A stretch of 64,000 nt of DNA from Prevotella sp. (GTDB taxonomy: Bacteria > Bacteroidota > Bacteroidia > Bacteroidales > Bacteroidaceae): NCBI GenBank assembly GCA_017554145.1, contig JAFZIZ010000007.1, positions 46,884-110,883 on the forward strand. Direction: 5' to 3'. Positions 25,068 to 35,500 of the stretch are shown here, piece after piece. Made by a program: the position numbers and the translations under genes. Each line of letters starts with the position of its first letter. Position 1 is the first letter of the stretch. The notes below the pieces were generated by a model. It was not told the origin of the DNA. It was given only the letters and a program-made list of their open reading frames with translations, and ran no database searches.

Positions 25068-27455
25068 TTAAAAATGTATTTGAACGTCTAAACCCAACTG
25101 GAATGGATTACCACGCTGAGCAAAATAACGTGTACCGCCTGCTGCACTGCTTGAAATGGCGAAGGTATTGAACTTCGTATCCGTCAGATTACGTCCCCAA
25201 AGACTTACAGCAACAGGACCGAAGTCGTAGTCAGCATGAGCACCTAACAATGCATAGAACTTCTGTGAATAGGTATTCTCTTCATCCCACCAAATCTTAC
25301 CCTGTCCGTTTACATTAACACCAATGGTAAACTTTCCGACATGGTAGTCTGCCAGCGCACTGAATGTATGCTGTGGCACGAAAGGCACATAATTGTCTTT
25401 ATAGACATCATACTCGTCAAACTTTGCATTGGTAAAAGCATAGGTCACACCCCAATCAAGGGCATTATCGATGACCTTACCACGTAGCGTGGCCTCTAGT
25501 CCATAAGAATGGCTCTTACCGGCATTCACCATGATACGACCATAGTTGTAATCAGGTGACATCACGGAGAGTTGCTGGTTACGTATCTGCATATAGTAGA
25601 GCGAGAGGTCGAAGTGAACCATGCCATCGAAGAGGTTCAGATGGGTACCTACTTCGTAGTTCCACGACTCTTCAGGTTTATAGGCAATGGTCTCTTCGAT
25701 ATTATCGTAGTCTTGTGTGGTGTGTTCCACGTCATAGTCACCACGCATGGCATCCTGCTGATGAGCATTAAGGTCGGTCTGAAGGATGTCTGAGAACATC
25801 TGTATATTGTAGCCACCAGCACGATAGCCCTTCGATACGAGTGCATAGACATTACCTATATTCTCGCCTAAGTCATAGGTAAGCGCAAACTTCGGAAGAA
25901 GCTGGGTGAAACTCTTCGAACGACTGTCTGCCACATGGGAAGTCAGATGATAGGTAGCAGTCGCACTCGCCGTACCACCTGTCATGTTCATCTGGGCAAG
26001 TGCATCGTATGACACTTTCACCCAATCATGGGCAAGACGCAAGCCCAGTGTCAGTTTCAACTGATCAGTAAGTAGAATGTTAGACTCATGATAGAAACCA
26101 AGGCTCATCTGAGGTGTATGGAAATTCTCTGGAACAGCCATCTCTGCACTCATCGTAATACCCATCTTATCTACCGTCTGCTGAGCCATCATCTGAGCCT
26201 GTTCGGCACTCATCCCCTGCCCCATGAAACGGCCTATCATGGCCTGAAGCATAGAATTCTTCATGGCATTGGCAATGGCATCGCCTATAGGTCCCGTCAC
26301 AGCATCACCGAAATACACGGGGGCATCGGTACGTAACCACTGGTAGGAAGCAAAAAGACCCGTAGTATGCTGCCAACGACTCTTGTCATGTGAACGAAGT
26401 ACGAACTCCTGTGTGAGGGCATTCATCTTCTGACGCTGTTCCAAACGCAGATAGTCGGGTGTCATATAGTCCTGGTCCATCGACATCATATCCTGCAGGA
26501 ACTGGTAACTCGTTGTTGAGGTGAAGAGCAGACGACCAGTGTCATAACCGATATTCAAGCCTGTGTTGAGCATATTGCGCTTATAACCGTTCATGATGGT
26601 CGTGGCAGGATCCTGAACCGTCTCGTCTGCAGGAAGGTAAGTCGAACTGACTAAAGTCGGAAGATAGTAGAATGGATGGAACTCGCCATAGCCGAAACCA
26701 TTTTGATTCACATACTGATAATCTGCCGTCCAGTCGAGTTTCAGTTTCCGGGAAGGGGCGAAGATGAGACGCAGTTTACCACCTGCCTCATTGGTCTTAT
26801 CATTCTTCTCTGAGAAGTTCTGGTTATTAAAGAAGCCTTTCAGACCACTATAGAATCCTGCCACACTGAAGGCAAGTTTCTCACTGGGACGATGATAATG
26901 GGCCACCTCCACATTCGAATAAAGTCCCGTACCGATACCCAACCGGATATCCGTTCCCTGATAGTTCATAGGATCCTTTGAATAGATACGCACCAGTCCA
27001 CCTTCCGTATTCTGTCCGTAAAGCGTACCCTGAGGACCTCTCAGGATATCTACGCGGTCTAACATATAGAAGTGGTTGTTGAATGCTGATTTCGACATCA
27101 AAGGAATATTATCGTAATAGACACCCACTGCAGGATTGTTGATACGCGAACCAATACCACGTACATACATCGACGAAGTGAGACGTGAACCATACGAGGG
27201 CATCACGAACGAAGGAACATACTGTGACAGCTGACTCAGGTCATGGACGGTCAACTGTTGCAACTGTTCACTACCAAACACACTACTGCTCACTGGTTGG
27301 AGGCGAAGGCGCACCTGTTCTTTGGGTTGGGAAATAACAATAACCTCATCAAGGTCTACTACACGAGAAGTATCGCTCACCTCTATGGCTTGCGACATGA
27401 GGGGCATCATCAAACAGAGTGCCCCTGTCAGGAATAAATGTTTGTTCTGTTTCAT
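25068..27455 (-). CDS. TonB-dependent outer-membrane receptor
   Basis: A 795-residue receptor when started at the ATG at 27455 (MKQNKHLFLTGALCLMMPLM). An in-frame start seven codons earlier lies inside the promoter and is rejected. It has a signal peptide, a TonB-box-like DEVIVI stretch, a plug domain (SSMYVRGIGSRINNPAVGVY, DRVDILRGPQGTLYGQNTEG) and a 22-strand-type barrel ending in aromatic F (VQIHF). No carboxypeptidase-like leader domain and no SusD partner are present, so it is more like a siderophore/cobalamin-class receptor than a SusC. The substrate is unknown. It is monocistronic. Confidence 0.92.
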   Translation of the reverse strand: MKQNKHLFLTGALCLMMPLMSQAIEVSDTSRVVDLDEVIVISQPKEQVRLRLQPVSSSVFGSEQLQQLTVHDLSQLSQYVPSFVMPSYGSRLTSSMYVRGIGSRINNPAVGVYYDNIPLMSKSAFNNHFYMLDRVDILRGPQGTLYGQNTEGGLVRIYSKDPMNYQGTDIRLGIGTGLYSNVEVAHYHRPSEKLAFSVAGFYSGLKGFFNNQNFSEKNDKTNEAGGKLRLIFAPSRKLKLDWTADYQYVNQNGFGYGEFHPFYYLPTLVSSTYLPADETVQDPATTIMNGYKRNMLNTGLNIGYDTGRLLFTSTTSYQFLQDMMSMDQDYMTPDYLRLEQRQKMNALTQEFVLRSHDKSRWQHTTGLFASYQWLRTDAPVYFGDAVTGPIGDAIANAMKNSMLQAMIGRFMGQGMSAEQAQMMAQQTVDKMGITMSAEMAVPENFHTPQMSLGFYHESNILLTDQLKLTLGLRLAHDWVKVSYDALAQMNMTGGTASATATYHLTSHVADSRSKSFTQLLPKFALTYDLGENIGNVYALVSKGYRAGGYNIQMFSDILQTDLNAHQQDAMRGDYDVEHTTQDYDNIEETIAYKPEESWNYEVGTHLNLFDGMVHFDLSLYYMQIRNQQLSVMSPDYNYGRIMVNAGKSHSYGLEATLRGKVIDNALDWGVTYAFTNAKFDEYDVYKDNYVPFVPQHTFSALADYHVGKFTIGVNVNGQGKIWWDEENTYSQKFYALLGAHADYDFGPVAVSLWGRNLTDTKFNTFAISSSAAGGTRYFAQRGNPFQLGLDVQIHF

Positions 27456-27457
27456 AA

Positions 27458-27487
27458 TCGGGTGCAAAGGTAACACTTTTTGCCCGA
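27458..27487 (-). promoter_or_regulatory. Promoter and inverted repeat before the TonB-dependent receptor
   Basis: TACCTTTG (27465-27472, minus strand) ends nine bases before the ATG. It is embedded in an inverted repeat, TCGGGCAAA...TTTGcaCCCGA (27458-27487), which could be an operator covering the -7 element. A TTG about 20 bases upstream may serve as the -33 element. Confidence 0.55.
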
Positions 27488-27515
27488 CTATACAATCCTT
27501 ATTTATGGGGATTTT

Positions 27516-28496
27516 TCAAGTATTCATCGTTCCACAACGCGGACAAACACCTTTCTCACGCAGTTTCGCGCCACAACTGCCACACACATAACGTCGATGG
27601 GCAAAGTGCCAATAGCGATAGACTGCAAAAACAACATAGGCTATCAATAAGACATACCCTATATAATATAAGGTGGAAACACTGAACACCACATAGTCAA
27701 CGGCACAGACACCAGCCAGTCCACCCAGATAAAGGACGGCATCACCACCCGACAGATGGCGCAGCACATCATCGAGAGCCGCCACTGCCACAATGATGAT
27801 TGCCCAAACAGAAGTCACAAAAAGTCCCAGATGCAAAGGTAAGGCAAACGGATTGAGCGATGGATGATAATAGAAATGTCGCCATGTCTCTGCCCCAAAC
27901 ATTTGAATAGAGGCATAGAGTGTTGCCGATATCGCTATCAAAAGACACAACAGTGTGGGATAGAAAGAGTCGATATCATTGAAATGCACGATATAGGCAT
28001 TTCTCCTGTTAAGGCGATATAGTCCGTAGGCAACCGTGATTAAAATCAGGAAAGCGAGGAATATCAACAAGTGGGTATCGGAGAAGAAATCAATAAACTG
28101 TGAGATGGGGTCATCCGGCGACACCCCTTCCAACATCTCACTTTCCCGTATCCATCCCTGTGTCATCTGGTCGCGTGCCACTTTCACCCATACCGAGTCG
28201 ATGGAATCAGCAGGGATTGTCTGGATATCCGCTACTACAAGCCGTTCCCCTTTTACTACATAGATGGTATCGAAAGCCATCTCAAAGGGCTCATCGGAAA
28301 GAGGCAGACTCTTCGCATTCACCACGAAATTATAGTTCTGCGTATAATGGTGTGTCGTAAAGAACGAGATAGAGTCCAACTGCTTTTCCGTCAAGTCCCA
28401 GGCATCAGGGGTCTGCGGTCCTTGATTGTAGCAGGACACCAGCATGCAGACACTTAGCATCATGAATAATATCTTCCTAATCTGTCGCATACACAT
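27516..28496 (-). CDS. Membrane lipoprotein with SH3-like region and C-terminal zinc ribbon
   Basis: A 326-residue protein with lipobox MLVSC at residues 18-22. An extracytoplasmic domain of about 110 residues (with VWVKVARDQMTQGWIRESEM, SH3-like) is followed by about six membrane segments from residue 140 to 300 and a cytoplasmic zinc ribbon (CGSCGAKLREKGVCPRCG) at the very end. Its start overlaps the U32 gene stop by 20 bases. It is the last gene of the run that starts with the zinc-ribbon and kinase genes at 39.8 kb; its zinc ribbon matches that theme. No named family is recognised. Confidence 0.75.
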   Translation of the reverse strand: MCMRQIRKILFMMLSVCMLVSCYNQGPQTPDAWDLTEKQLDSISFFTTHHYTQNYNFVVNAKSLPLSDEPFEMAFDTIYVVKGERLVVADIQTIPADSIDSVWVKVARDQMTQGWIRESEMLEGVSPDDPISQFIDFFSDTHLLIFLAFLILITVAYGLYRLNRRNAYIVHFNDIDSFYPTLLCLLIAISATLYASIQMFGAETWRHFYYHPSLNPFALPLHLGLFVTSVWAIIIVAVAALDDVLRHLSGGDAVLYLGGLAGVCAVDYVVFSVSTLYYIGYVLLIAYVVFAVYRYWHFAHRRYVCGSCGAKLREKGVCPRCGTMNT

Positions 28497-30309
28497 TCAT
28501 CTGACAATTCCTACAATCAAAATCCAAACGGAAACATCTTCCGTCTCCCAAACGAAGCATCAAAGGCTCACGCCATTGTGGTTTCCTACCACCATGCTTC
28601 ACACAATAACCTAAAGAGTAGCGCAGACAATGCTTGCACTGCATCAATAATGCATTCTTCTGATGACTCAGTTCAAAAGCAGGTGATGGTTCTGACAAGC
28701 CTTGTTCTGCATAAAAATCACGTGCAAGACCATTGGAGATATTATACTCATAACTATCCTTGAGACAGGAGACACCTATCGAGGCGATAGAAGGTACCTT
28801 TCCACCCGACAGGAGGCACCTTTCCACCCGATAGGCAGTACCTTCCTCTGATGCCAGTAATTCCTTAACTATCAAGCGTCTTAAATCGGCTAAAAGACTA
28901 CTTGGAATAAAATCGTTGAAATCATCGGGTATCTCCACCCTACTACATTCATAAGGCGTACCGCCCAGTTTAGACAACTGACGGATGATATTCTCGCGTT
29001 GTGGTTTCTCTGCCTGTTGATGCTCACATGGAATAGTCACCTGTATATCCCCAACGGACAATGAATAGCCATCGTCCGTTACACCCAGTCGCATCACAAG
29101 AGGAATCTTTCGTTCACTACTCTTACGTGACAACAGACGTTCAAAGTCTTGGTCGTTGTTCCGATAGAGTGCCATTCCTGCATGCAGGTTCTCGGGTATC
29201 TGTTGAGGGAAGAGACGATTGCCTTCCGCCCTATTCACACGAAAACCTTCCAGTTCACGCTTCTGATTGATAAAACACAGTCCGTCGCCATTGGCAAATG
29301 AGGCGGTACCTGCCACATTGAAAGAATCACGACGCATTTCCTTCACATAACCGACATACTCTCCCATCGCCTTGGGGGTGTCGGGTGAGAAGATATCATG
29401 ATGTCTCCCATGCAGGAAATAGGAGGTGAAACCGCGGTTGAACGTCTTATTCAGATTAGGTGTAAACGAATAGGTACAATGTCCCAGTGAGGCACGACAA
29501 TACTTATCAGCATGTTTCGCAATGAAAGCATCAAGTCGCTGACTATATGCCGCCACCACATTCTTCACGTAGGAGACATCTTTCAGTCGCCCTTCTATTT
29601 TGAAAGATGTAGCACCAGCCTGTATCAATTCCTCTAAATGATTACTCTGATTCATATCCTTCAATGAAAGAAGATGACGCTGGTGCTCTAACTCATGACC
29701 ATCTGCATCCAACAAATCAAACTTCATACGACAGAACTGGGCACAGGTTCCACGATTTGCAGAACGTCCGAAACAATATTGGGAAGCATAGCACAAGCCA
29801 CTATAGCTGACACACAAGGCACCATGAACGAAAACTTCCAGAGGCATGTCCGGTACTTCACGATGGATGGCTGCAATCTCGTCAACAGACAGTTCCCTTG
29901 CCAGCACCACGCGTTGAAAGCCTAATGCTGAAAGCCATTTAACCTTCTCTATCGTACGATTATCAGTCTGTGTAGAAGCATGAAGGGCTATGGGTGGAAG
30001 GTTCATCTTCAGAATACCCATATCCTGAATCAGAATCGCATCAACACCGATATCGGCAAGTTGGTGTATCAACTGCTCCGTTGCCTCCAATTCATCATCA
30101 TAAATAATAGTATTCACGGTGACATACACCTTCACCTCATACTGATGGGCATAGTCACAGAGTTGGCGGATATCCTCAATACTATTGCCTGCTGCTGCAC
30201 GGGCACCAAATCGCTGGGCACCAATATATACAGCATCAGCGCCATGGTCGACTGCTGCGATACCACAAGCAAGGTCTTTGGCGGGTGCAAGCAATTCGAG
30301 GGCAGTCAT
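28477..30309 (-). CDS. Peptidase U32 family protein (TrhP/RlhA-like)
   Basis: A 610-residue protein with a TIM-barrel-like N-terminus (LELLAPAKDLACGIAAVDHGADAVY) and the U32 signature VFVHGALCVSYSGLCYAS followed by the Cys-rich RGTCAQFCRMKFDLLD. A C-terminal Cys-rich tail (CKHCLRYSLGYC) fits an iron-sulfur site. Members of the U32 family act in tRNA 5-hydroxyuridine (TrhP) or 23S rRNA hydroxylation (RlhA); the old protease name is doubtful. Its ATG overlaps the metA stop by four bases, and its own 3' end overlaps the next gene by 20. Confidence 0.87.
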   Translation of the reverse strand: MTALELLAPAKDLACGIAAVDHGADAVYIGAQRFGARAAAGNSIEDIRQLCDYAHQYEVKVYVTVNTIIYDDELEATEQLIHQLADIGVDAILIQDMGILKMNLPPIALHASTQTDNRTIEKVKWLSALGFQRVVLARELSVDEIAAIHREVPDMPLEVFVHGALCVSYSGLCYASQYCFGRSANRGTCAQFCRMKFDLLDADGHELEHQRHLLSLKDMNQSNHLEELIQAGATSFKIEGRLKDVSYVKNVVAAYSQRLDAFIAKHADKYCRASLGHCTYSFTPNLNKTFNRGFTSYFLHGRHHDIFSPDTPKAMGEYVGYVKEMRRDSFNVAGTASFANGDGLCFINQKRELEGFRVNRAEGNRLFPQQIPENLHAGMALYRNNDQDFERLLSRKSSERKIPLVMRLGVTDDGYSLSVGDIQVTIPCEHQQAEKPQRENIIRQLSKLGGTPYECSRVEIPDDFNDFIPSSLLADLRRLIVKELLASEEGTAYRVERCLLSGGKVPSIASIGVSCLKDSYEYNISNGLARDFYAEQGLSEPSPAFELSHQKNALLMQCKHCLRYSLGYCVKHGGRKPQWREPLMLRLGDGRCFRLDFDCRNCQMNVYATD

Positions 30310-31223
30310 TCAATCTGATTGATATCGTATGGTGTCTCCTGATAAACGTAGTAGTTAATCCAGTTGCTATAGAGCAGGTTGGCATGGGCACGCCATGTCA
30401 CCAATGGTCCATTGGCAGGATTATCATCACGATAGTAGTTCTTGGGCAAATCCACATCGTCACGGATATCCTTATCGCGCTTATATTCATTATCCAACGT
30501 ATTGGGCGCATATTCCAGATGTCCCGTGATATAGAACTCACGACCATTACGTGCCATCACCATACTGACACCACAATCGGGAGACTCCGCAATCAATGAC
30601 AAGTCGGGATGAGCAATAATATCCTCACGATGCAACTCCGTATGACGACTATGAGGCATCTGGAAGACGTCATCAAAACCTCGGAAAATAGGCAATTGAG
30701 GTTCTAACGGCATTTGCGAAAAGATACCGAACATTTTCTTTTCCAAGGGATACTTAGGAATTCCGTAATGATAATACAGTCCTGCCTGTGCCGCCCAACA
30801 GATATATAAGGTGCTCGTCACGTGCGTACGCGCCCATGCAAAGATATCCTTCATCTCATCCCAGTAGTTCACATCCTCGAAATCAAGGGTTTCTACTGGA
30901 GCACCCGTAATAATCATACCATCGTATTTCTCCTTACGCATCTGTTCAAAATCACGATAGAACATCATCATGTGTTCGATGGGCGTATTCTTGGGAGTAT
31001 GACTACGTAGTTTCATAAAACTAATCTCCAACTGCAACGGTGTGTTGGAGAGAAGACGAATCAAATCCGTCTCTGTCGTAACCTTCAACGGCATCAGGTT
31101 GAGAATCACAATCTTCAACGGACGGATATCCTGCATGTGAGCACGGGAATCGTCCATCACGAAGATATTCTCCTGTTTCAACAGGTCTATTGCCGGAAGT
31201 CTATCTGGTAATCTTAAAGGCAT
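30306..31223 (-). CDS. metA: Homoserine O-acyltransferase (MetA family)
   Basis: A 305-residue enzyme from the ATG at 31223; the upstream in-frame ATG would overlap the PP2C gene and adds an unconserved stretch. It contains KIVILNLMPLKVTTETDLIRLLSNTPLQ at the N-terminus (cited as residues 35-62), the catalytic Cys in YICWAAQAGLYYHYG and the catalytic His/Glu around YITGHLEYAPNTL. It acylates homoserine, the first committed step of methionine synthesis; many MetA proteins use acetyl-CoA rather than succinyl-CoA. It starts eight bases after the PP2C stop, so it is joined to the signalling operon, an odd place for a biosynthetic gene. No riboswitch precedes it. Confidence 0.93.
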   Translation of the reverse strand: MPLRLPDRLPAIDLLKQENIFVMDDSRAHMQDIRPLKIVILNLMPLKVTTETDLIRLLSNTPLQLEISFMKLRSHTPKNTPIEHMMMFYRDFEQMRKEKYDGMIITGAPVETLDFEDVNYWDEMKDIFAWARTHVTSTLYICWAAQAGLYYHYGIPKYPLEKKMFGIFSQMPLEPQLPIFRGFDDVFQMPHSRHTELHREDIIAHPDLSLIAESPDCGVSMVMARNGREFYITGHLEYAPNTLDNEYKRDKDIRDDVDLPKNYYRDDNPANGPLVTWRAHANLLYSNWINYYVYQETPYDINQIE

Positions 31224-31231
31224 AGTCTCAA

Positions 31232-31978
31232 TTACATAACAGTAAATACACAAGCGGATACATTATCATAACCTCCAGCCTCAATGGCAGCTTCACAAAG
31301 ACGATTAGCTGATGCACCATTAGCCAATAGACTTTCTATATCCGCATCCTTCACCATATCATTCAGTCCATCGGAGCATAACAAATAGATATCCCCTTGA
31401 AGAAAATCATCCGTAAAATCATAGAAATCGATATAGGACGATTTACAACCTGCCCCAATACAATTGGTTAACACATTGGAATGCTTCTTAACACCTTGAA
31501 TGTTATTGAGAGAATGGTCTATTGATATCTGAGTCAAATGCCCATTACGAAAGCGATATAAACGGCTATCGCCACAATTCATCCAATAATACTTTCCGCT
31601 ATAATAGGTAACACCCACTAAAGTAGTCCCCATCTCAGACAAAGAAGGGTCAACCAGTCCCTTTGATGAAATCATTTTATTGACAGAATCCAGCCATACC
31701 ATAATCATCTCATTGAACTCACAAGATGAAAGACCTTTGGGCAGGTCGTTAATGAAAAATCGAAGGTTTTCCAATGTTTCGGCACTTGCTACTTCTCCTG
31801 CCAGATGACCACCCATACCATCTGCCAAAGCTATTACAAAGCGATCTGTATTTTCTGTCATAAACTCCGTCTGATATGCCTCGCTTCGTACAAATTTGTC
31901 ATAAGCAAGGATCATATCTTCATTGTTACTCCTGACACATCCCACACGGCTCGCTGCCGTTAAGACAATTCTACTCAT
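31232..31978 (-). CDS. PP2C-type Ser/Thr phosphatase
   Basis: A 248-residue soluble PPM phosphatase with the metal-binding motifs VRSNNEDMI, ALADGMGGHLAGEVAS, NCGDSRLYR and LLCSDGLNDMV. It lacks membrane segments. It sits 41 bases after the FHA gene in the operon with the membrane Ser/Thr kinase and most likely reverses that kinase's phosphorylation. Known bacterial kinase/phosphatase pairs (PknB/Stp type, TerY-P triads, T6SS PpkA/PppA) give precedent for the pairing, but the accompanying genes here differ. Confidence 0.92.
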   Translation of the reverse strand: MSRIVLTAASRVGCVRSNNEDMILAYDKFVRSEAYQTEFMTENTDRFVIALADGMGGHLAGEVASAETLENLRFFINDLPKGLSSCEFNEMIMVWLDSVNKMISSKGLVDPSLSEMGTTLVGVTYYSGKYYWMNCGDSRLYRFRNGHLTQISIDHSLNNIQGVKKHSNVLTNCIGAGCKSSYIDFYDFTDDFLQGDIYLLCSDGLNDMVKDADIESLLANGASANRLCEAAIEAGGYDNVSACVFTVM

Positions 31979-32019
31979 ATTCTATTATTAAAACAATCTT
32001 TATTTCTCACTATTATACA

Positions 32020-32586
32020 TCAACTGACACTCACCTGCAAATTGATATTAGCAAGCGACACAATGTCACCACTCTTCATGGACATCGGTATATCAGGCAA
32101 CAAATCACGCTGATTCAGTTTCGTACCATTCGACGAATGCTTATCAATGATACACCAGCCTGAATCAGGCTTGTATATCAACTGGGCATGGACACTGGAA
32201 ATATACATATTACCATCAAACAATTGTTGATATGGTCCTTGTTTACGACCAATGATAGCGCCATTGATACCCACAATACGGATATCTAACGAAGGATTAT
32301 ATAATGTTAATGTAGGTATCCCCTGTATCTGCACATCCTGAGAAGCAATATTATAGGCATCACGGGCTGATGCAAATGCCTTACTGATATCTGCAGCTGT
32401 CATCGATGCATTATTTAACTGATTATTCAGTTCGTCTGCATTCGCCATCAAACCACCACAATAGGTACAACGACGTCCTATGCCAACACGACCACAACTC
32501 GTACAATACTGCAAAGCTTGTCCGCACTGATCACAGAAATGCGACTTCTCCTCAATTTCTTCTCTACAATTTGGACATATAATCAT
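32020..32586 (-). CDS. Zinc-ribbon plus FHA domain protein
   Basis: A 188-residue protein. The N-terminus has two zinc ribbons (CPNCREEIEEKSHFCDQCG and CTSCGRVGIGRRCTYCG), then a linker, then a forkhead-associated domain from about residue 100 with GRKQG, ISSVHAQL and SSNGTKLN, the phosphothreonine-binding loops. It should read phospho-Thr marks laid down by the kinase two genes upstream. Its ATG overlaps the stop of the AAA gene by four bases. It is a likely adaptor between kinase and AAA ATPase. Confidence 0.9.
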   Translation of the reverse strand: MIICPNCREEIEEKSHFCDQCGQALQYCTSCGRVGIGRRCTYCGGLMANADELNNQLNNASMTAADISKAFASARDAYNIASQDVQIQGIPTLTLYNPSLDIRIVGINGAIIGRKQGPYQQLFDGNMYISSVHAQLIYKPDSGWCIIDKHSSNGTKLNQRDLLPDIPMSMKSGDIVSLANINLQVSVS

Positions 32587-35500
32587 AACTCATCCTTTAT
32601 ATCTTCTGGCATAATCATCTGATAAGTCTCTTGGGTAATCTCATTCTGAGGCATACCACTAACACGAACAGACAACTGCTGAATTGTTTCATCAAGCATA
32701 TTACGCATCTCACGGGCATTACCGAAGGAATCACTCTTGTTAACTACCTTTCGGCAGATAAGATCCATCAACTTGAACTCGGCAGCAGGAGACAATGTAT
32801 AGTTGTCTTTCGAAGCCATCTTCTTGAAGATAGCAAGCAACTCATCTTCGTTATAGTCTTCAATATGCATCTTATGAGTGAAACGGCTGGCAAGCCCCGG
32901 ATTGACATTCATAAACTCTTCCATCTCATCCTTATAACCTGCCGCAATAACGACAAATTTACCACGATCATCTTCCATGCGTTTCATCAGCGTGTCAATG
33001 GCCTCTTTTCCATACTGGTCGTTCTCTGATGAAAGAGTATAAGCCTCATCAATAAAGAGGATACCACCCATCGCCTTGTCGCACATATTGTTAACAATCT
33101 TAGGAGTCTCACCCATATATTTTCCAACCAGTGTTGCACGACTGGCCTCAATTACACGACTAGTCGGCAGGATTTCCATACTCTGCAAGACCTCTCCCAT
33201 CTTACGGGCAATAGAAGTCTTACCAGTTCCAGGATTACCCGTCAGGACAAAGTTCATCGCCATCTGCTGAACCTTACCGGCTCCCATTGCTGCACGCTGT
33301 TTCATGAACATGCTTTGGACTGCCAATCGACGAATCATGTTCTTCACAGAACGCATACCAATAAACTCATCCAGTTCATTGAGAACCTCATCCAACGGAC
33401 GAACCTTCTCGCTCTGAGCCACTTCAAGGTCTGCTTCTGTAATCTTATACATATCCTCATCCTTGAAGTCGGGATTGTTCATCAGGCTCACCAGTCGCTG
33501 ACTCTGCTTCTCTACTGCTGCATCAAAGATCCGACGTGCCTCACGGGCATTGCCGAAGTTCTTATCACGACGCAGATACAACTGCTCAAACTGACGATGT
33601 ACTGCATTACGCGTATTATCGTCGACAGTAAAATTCTTACCTTTCGCCAGATTGACAAATATCTGGGTCAATTCGTCAGGATTATAATCGTCGAAATGAA
33701 TCGTTTGAGTGAAACGGCTCTTCAATCCAGGATTGGAGTCAATAAAGTCATGCATCTGGTCCGTATAGCCTGCCACTATACAGATAAACTTACCACGGTC
33801 ATCTTCCAATCGCTTAAGAAGTGTATCAATAGCTTCTCCACCGAAGGAGTCATTATCACCAGACTTCAATGTATATGCCTCATCGATGAACAAGACGCCA
33901 CCCATGGCAGAATCAATCAGTTGATTGGTCTTAATGGCTGTCTGACCAGAATATCCAGATACCAGTTTACTTCTGTCTGCCTCTACCAACTGACCACGCG
34001 ACAAGACGCCCAGTGTACGGAACACATCAGCCATAATACGGGCGACGGTCGTCTTACCTGTACCTGGGTTTCCTGTAAAGACATAATGTTTTCCTTGGAA
34101 AGTGTTCGTCTCACCACGACGTATCTGTAGATTAAGATAAGCAGCCAAATTGGAAATCTCCTTTTTGACAGCGGAGAGACCTACCATACCATTCAATTTC
34201 TCAAGACATACCGTGTAATCAACAGCCTTCGGTGCCTCATACGGGATATCATCTTGCGTGATGGTCATCAGTTCCTCATTGGACATCATAGACATATCAC
34301 CTTGTTGGAGGCGCTCCGCCTGCTTGGCACATATCTTGTCAAACAACTGACGCATAGTACGACCATTGGCAAAGTCCTTGTCACGAGAGTCATACATCTC
34401 CGTAATCATCTTACGTGCCAATTCCTCCGCTTCTGGTGCAAACTGATATTTCTTCTCCTTCGCAAAGATAAGCATAATCTCATACAATTGCTCAGGAGTA
34501 TAATCGTCAATATTCAGGAAGTAACTGAAACGGCTACGCACGCCAGGATTGATACGGAACAGGTTGTCCATCTCCGTACGATAACCAGCGGCAATAACGA
34601 CGAACTTACCACGATCGTCCTCCATACGTTTCATTAACTGCTCCAATGCCTGAGCGCCCTGATTATCACGGTCACCGCCTTGACTGACTGGAGCCAACGT
34701 ATATGCCTCATCTACGAAGAGGATTCCACCCATTGCCTTGTCGCATAAACGATCGACAACTTTAGGTGTCTCACCTTGATAAGGACTTACCATCTTGGCG
34801 CGGTCACACTCAACAACGTGCCCGCTGTCAAGATAGCCAATAGCCTCCATGATCTCACCTAATTTACGAGCAATGGTCGTTTTACCCGTACCAGGATTTC
34901 CCGTCAATACAATATGAATACCCGCTTTCTGCTGATCGCCCAGGCCGCGTTTTTCTCTTTGAACATTGTTTTGGACAGAATAGGCTATCTCACGAACTGC
35001 CTTTTTCACTTCGTCCATTCCAATATAATAGTCGAGATCACTTAAGATATCATCCAAGGTTCGTTCCTCTGGAACATAACCACGAATATCTCCCTCCTCT
35101 ATCATGGTTGCATCAACACCACGACTGATAAAGGACGTAAAGATATCCTCCGCAGTCTTAGTAGCTACATGGCGATAACCAAAGGTATCATCCTTCATCT
35201 TTAGCTGATACTGGAAGTAACGTTCCAGTTTATGGTCTGCCTCTGGTGTATATGCAGAAATACCATACTTTAAACGTAGTTCCTGTTTACATATTTCACA
35301 AAGATCCGCATAAGTGGGTGTCGGAAGTTGGAAGAGATACTTAAAACGGTTACGTGCTGCAGGGTTGTTGGCAAGGAAATCGTCCAGACCTTTCGGGAGA
35401 CCAGAAATAATAACAATAGGATTGTCATTCCATTTATCCATCTCGACAAACAATTTGTCTAGAGGATTTACCTGATTAGAGTATCTGTCAGGCAATAGTT

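Noticed and set aside
31224-31253. Longer metA start (ten extra residues)
   Set aside because: The extension overlaps the PP2C stop region and is not like MetA N-termini, which begin with MPLRLPDRLPA-type sequence.
31100-31300. SAM-type riboswitch in front of metA
   Set aside because: There are only eight bases between the PP2C stop and metA, with no room for an aptamer.
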